6,910 bases of DNA. It comes from Deltaproteobacteria bacterium. GTDB lineage: Bacteria > Desulfobacterota > Desulfuromonadia > Geobacterales > Pseudopelobacteraceae. The stretch is taken from the NCBI GenBank assembly GCA_016219145.1, contig JACRCG010000348.1:1-6910 (forward strand), given 5' to 3'. Below are positions 6,178-6,910 of this stretch, piece after piece; within the stretch, counting starts at the first letter, position 1; each line of letters opens with the position of its first letter. Below the pieces are notes generated by a model that made no database searches, was not told the DNA's origin, and saw nothing but the letters and a program-made list of their open reading frames with translations. The position numbers were made by a program, and so were the translations under genes.

Positions 6178-6910
6178 TCAAAGTATTTTCAACGCTACTA
6201 TTGATACATCATCCTGAAGCGTTACAGAGCCGGTAAAGGCAAAAATTTCACTGTAAAACGATTCAACGATCTCCCGGGCCGGCAGATGGGTGACACTGCC
6301 AAGATGCCGGCACACACGCTCGGTTCCAAACATGTCACCGTCCGGGGCATACGCTTCAGTCAGGCCATCCGTGTAGAAGAGTACCACATCGCCGCTTACA
6401 AGTTCAATGCTCCGTTCTTCAAATATTACAGAAGGTTTGACGCCGATTATGAGACCTTCCGTGTCAAGCTCTATGCAGGATTCTTCTCCTGCCCGACGGA
6501 TCAGCGGGTGGTTGTGTCCGGCATTTGAAAACGTCATCCTGCCGGTGGCGGTGTTGTACTTGGCATAAAACATGGTGATGAAGAGCTCGGCTCGTGTCAG
6601 ATCATCATAGAGCTGGCTGTTGAGCGTATTCAGGATGTCGCTGGCGCTGTGGGATGAACTGACCTGTGCCCTCAGAAGAGTGCGGACTTCCGCCATGATC
6701 AGGGCGGCGCCGACACTGTGGCCGGATACGTCTGCAATCAGCACGTCCAGGGTATGATCATTGCGGCGGAAATAATCGTAATAATCACCGCCGACATGCG
6801 CCGCCGAGATGCAGCGCCCCGCAATCTCCAGCCCGAACAGTTCCGGAACACTTTCCGGCAGCAGTGAAATCTGTATCTGGCTGGCAATTTCCATGTCTCG
6901 TGTTACGCGG
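6178..6910 (-). CDS. SpoIIE/RsbU-type PP2C serine phosphatase, C-terminal part; N-terminus beyond the window
   Basis: The frame stays open to the window edge. The first visible residues, RVTRDMEIASQIQ, are the helical linker that typically precedes a PP2C domain in larger sensors or response regulators, so the ATG at 6894 is an internal methionine and not the start. Numbered from that methionine, the catalytic landmarks are GGDYYD (35-40), IADVSGHSVGAAL (53-65), SNAGHNHP (123-130), FYTDGLTEA (173-181) and LQDDVSIV (226-233). The metal-binding aspartates of the SpoIIE family are all present. The enzyme is expected to dephosphorylate the STAS protein encoded next, switching the pathway on. What it senses depends on its missing N-terminal domain (receiver, PAS, GAF or HAMP are the usual choices). 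It is the first visible gene of the operon, whose promoter also lies outside. Confidence 0.92.
   Translation of the reverse strand, partial: RVTRDMEIASQIQISLLPESVPELFGLEIAGRCISAAHVGGDYYDYFRRNDHTLDVLIADVSGHSVGAALIMAEVRTLLRAQVSSSHSASDILNTLNSQLYDDLTRAELFITMFYAKYNTATGRMTFSNAGHNHPLIRRAGEESCIELDTEGLIIGVKPSVIFEERSIELVSGDVVLFYTDGLTEAYAPDGDMFGTERVCRHLGSVTHLPAREIVESFYSEIFAFTGSVTLQDDVSIVALKIL

Noticed and set aside
6892..6894. ATG at 6894 as the true start of the phosphatase
   Set aside because: The frame continues upstream with RVTRD, the usual linker before this domain, and there is no ribosome binding site visible in the remaining bases.

Overview
The window looks like chromosomal DNA from a Gram-negative, probably anaerobic, bacterium with moderately high GC. 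Three things fit a Desulfuromonadales/Geobacter-like member of the Desulfobacterota: the RND/MMPL transporter next to an isoprenylcysteine-methyltransferase-like membrane protein, a [NiFe]-hydrogenase maturation protease, and C/G-rich double-hairpin repeats of a type I associate with such genomes. This placement is inference; there is no rRNA or other phylogenetic marker here.

Layout. Bases 1-3102 are a minus-strand operon. It starts with a 913-residue RND-superfamily (MMPL, HpnN-like) transporter that begins at a GTG with a strong ribosome binding site. Three bases later comes the N-terminal part of a small multi-pass membrane protein that runs off the left edge. The 193-base gap at 3103-3295 is a divergent promoter region. 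Bases 3296-5239 on the plus strand encode one 647-residue polypeptide that joins a metallo-beta-lactamase-fold hydrolase (RNase Z-like metal-ligand pattern) to a complete M52-type hydrogenase maturation protease. Bases 5240-5362 separate this gene from a convergent minus-strand operon and are largely filled by a double-hairpin repeat. Bases 5363-6910 hold that operon, transcribed as SpoIIE/RsbU-type PP2C phosphatase (5' end cut by the window edge), STAS anti-anti-sigma factor, then RsbW-like serine kinase. Together these form a complete partner-switching module.

How the genes work together. In the right-hand operon the kinase is expected to phosphorylate the STAS protein on its conserved serine and the phosphatase to reverse this, so that the kinase either holds or releases an output partner. 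No sigma factor or other output gene is in the window. The left-hand operon probably moves or modifies a lipid-like substrate at the inner membrane. The fused hydrolase-protease would act in the cytoplasm on a hydrogenase large subunit encoded elsewhere.

The most notable points are the hydrolase-protease fusion with a possible internal start for the protease alone, and a double-hairpin repeat inserted in frame in the transporter gene. That repeat carries a G10 tract, and a second member of the family lies 3.5 kb away between the convergent genes.
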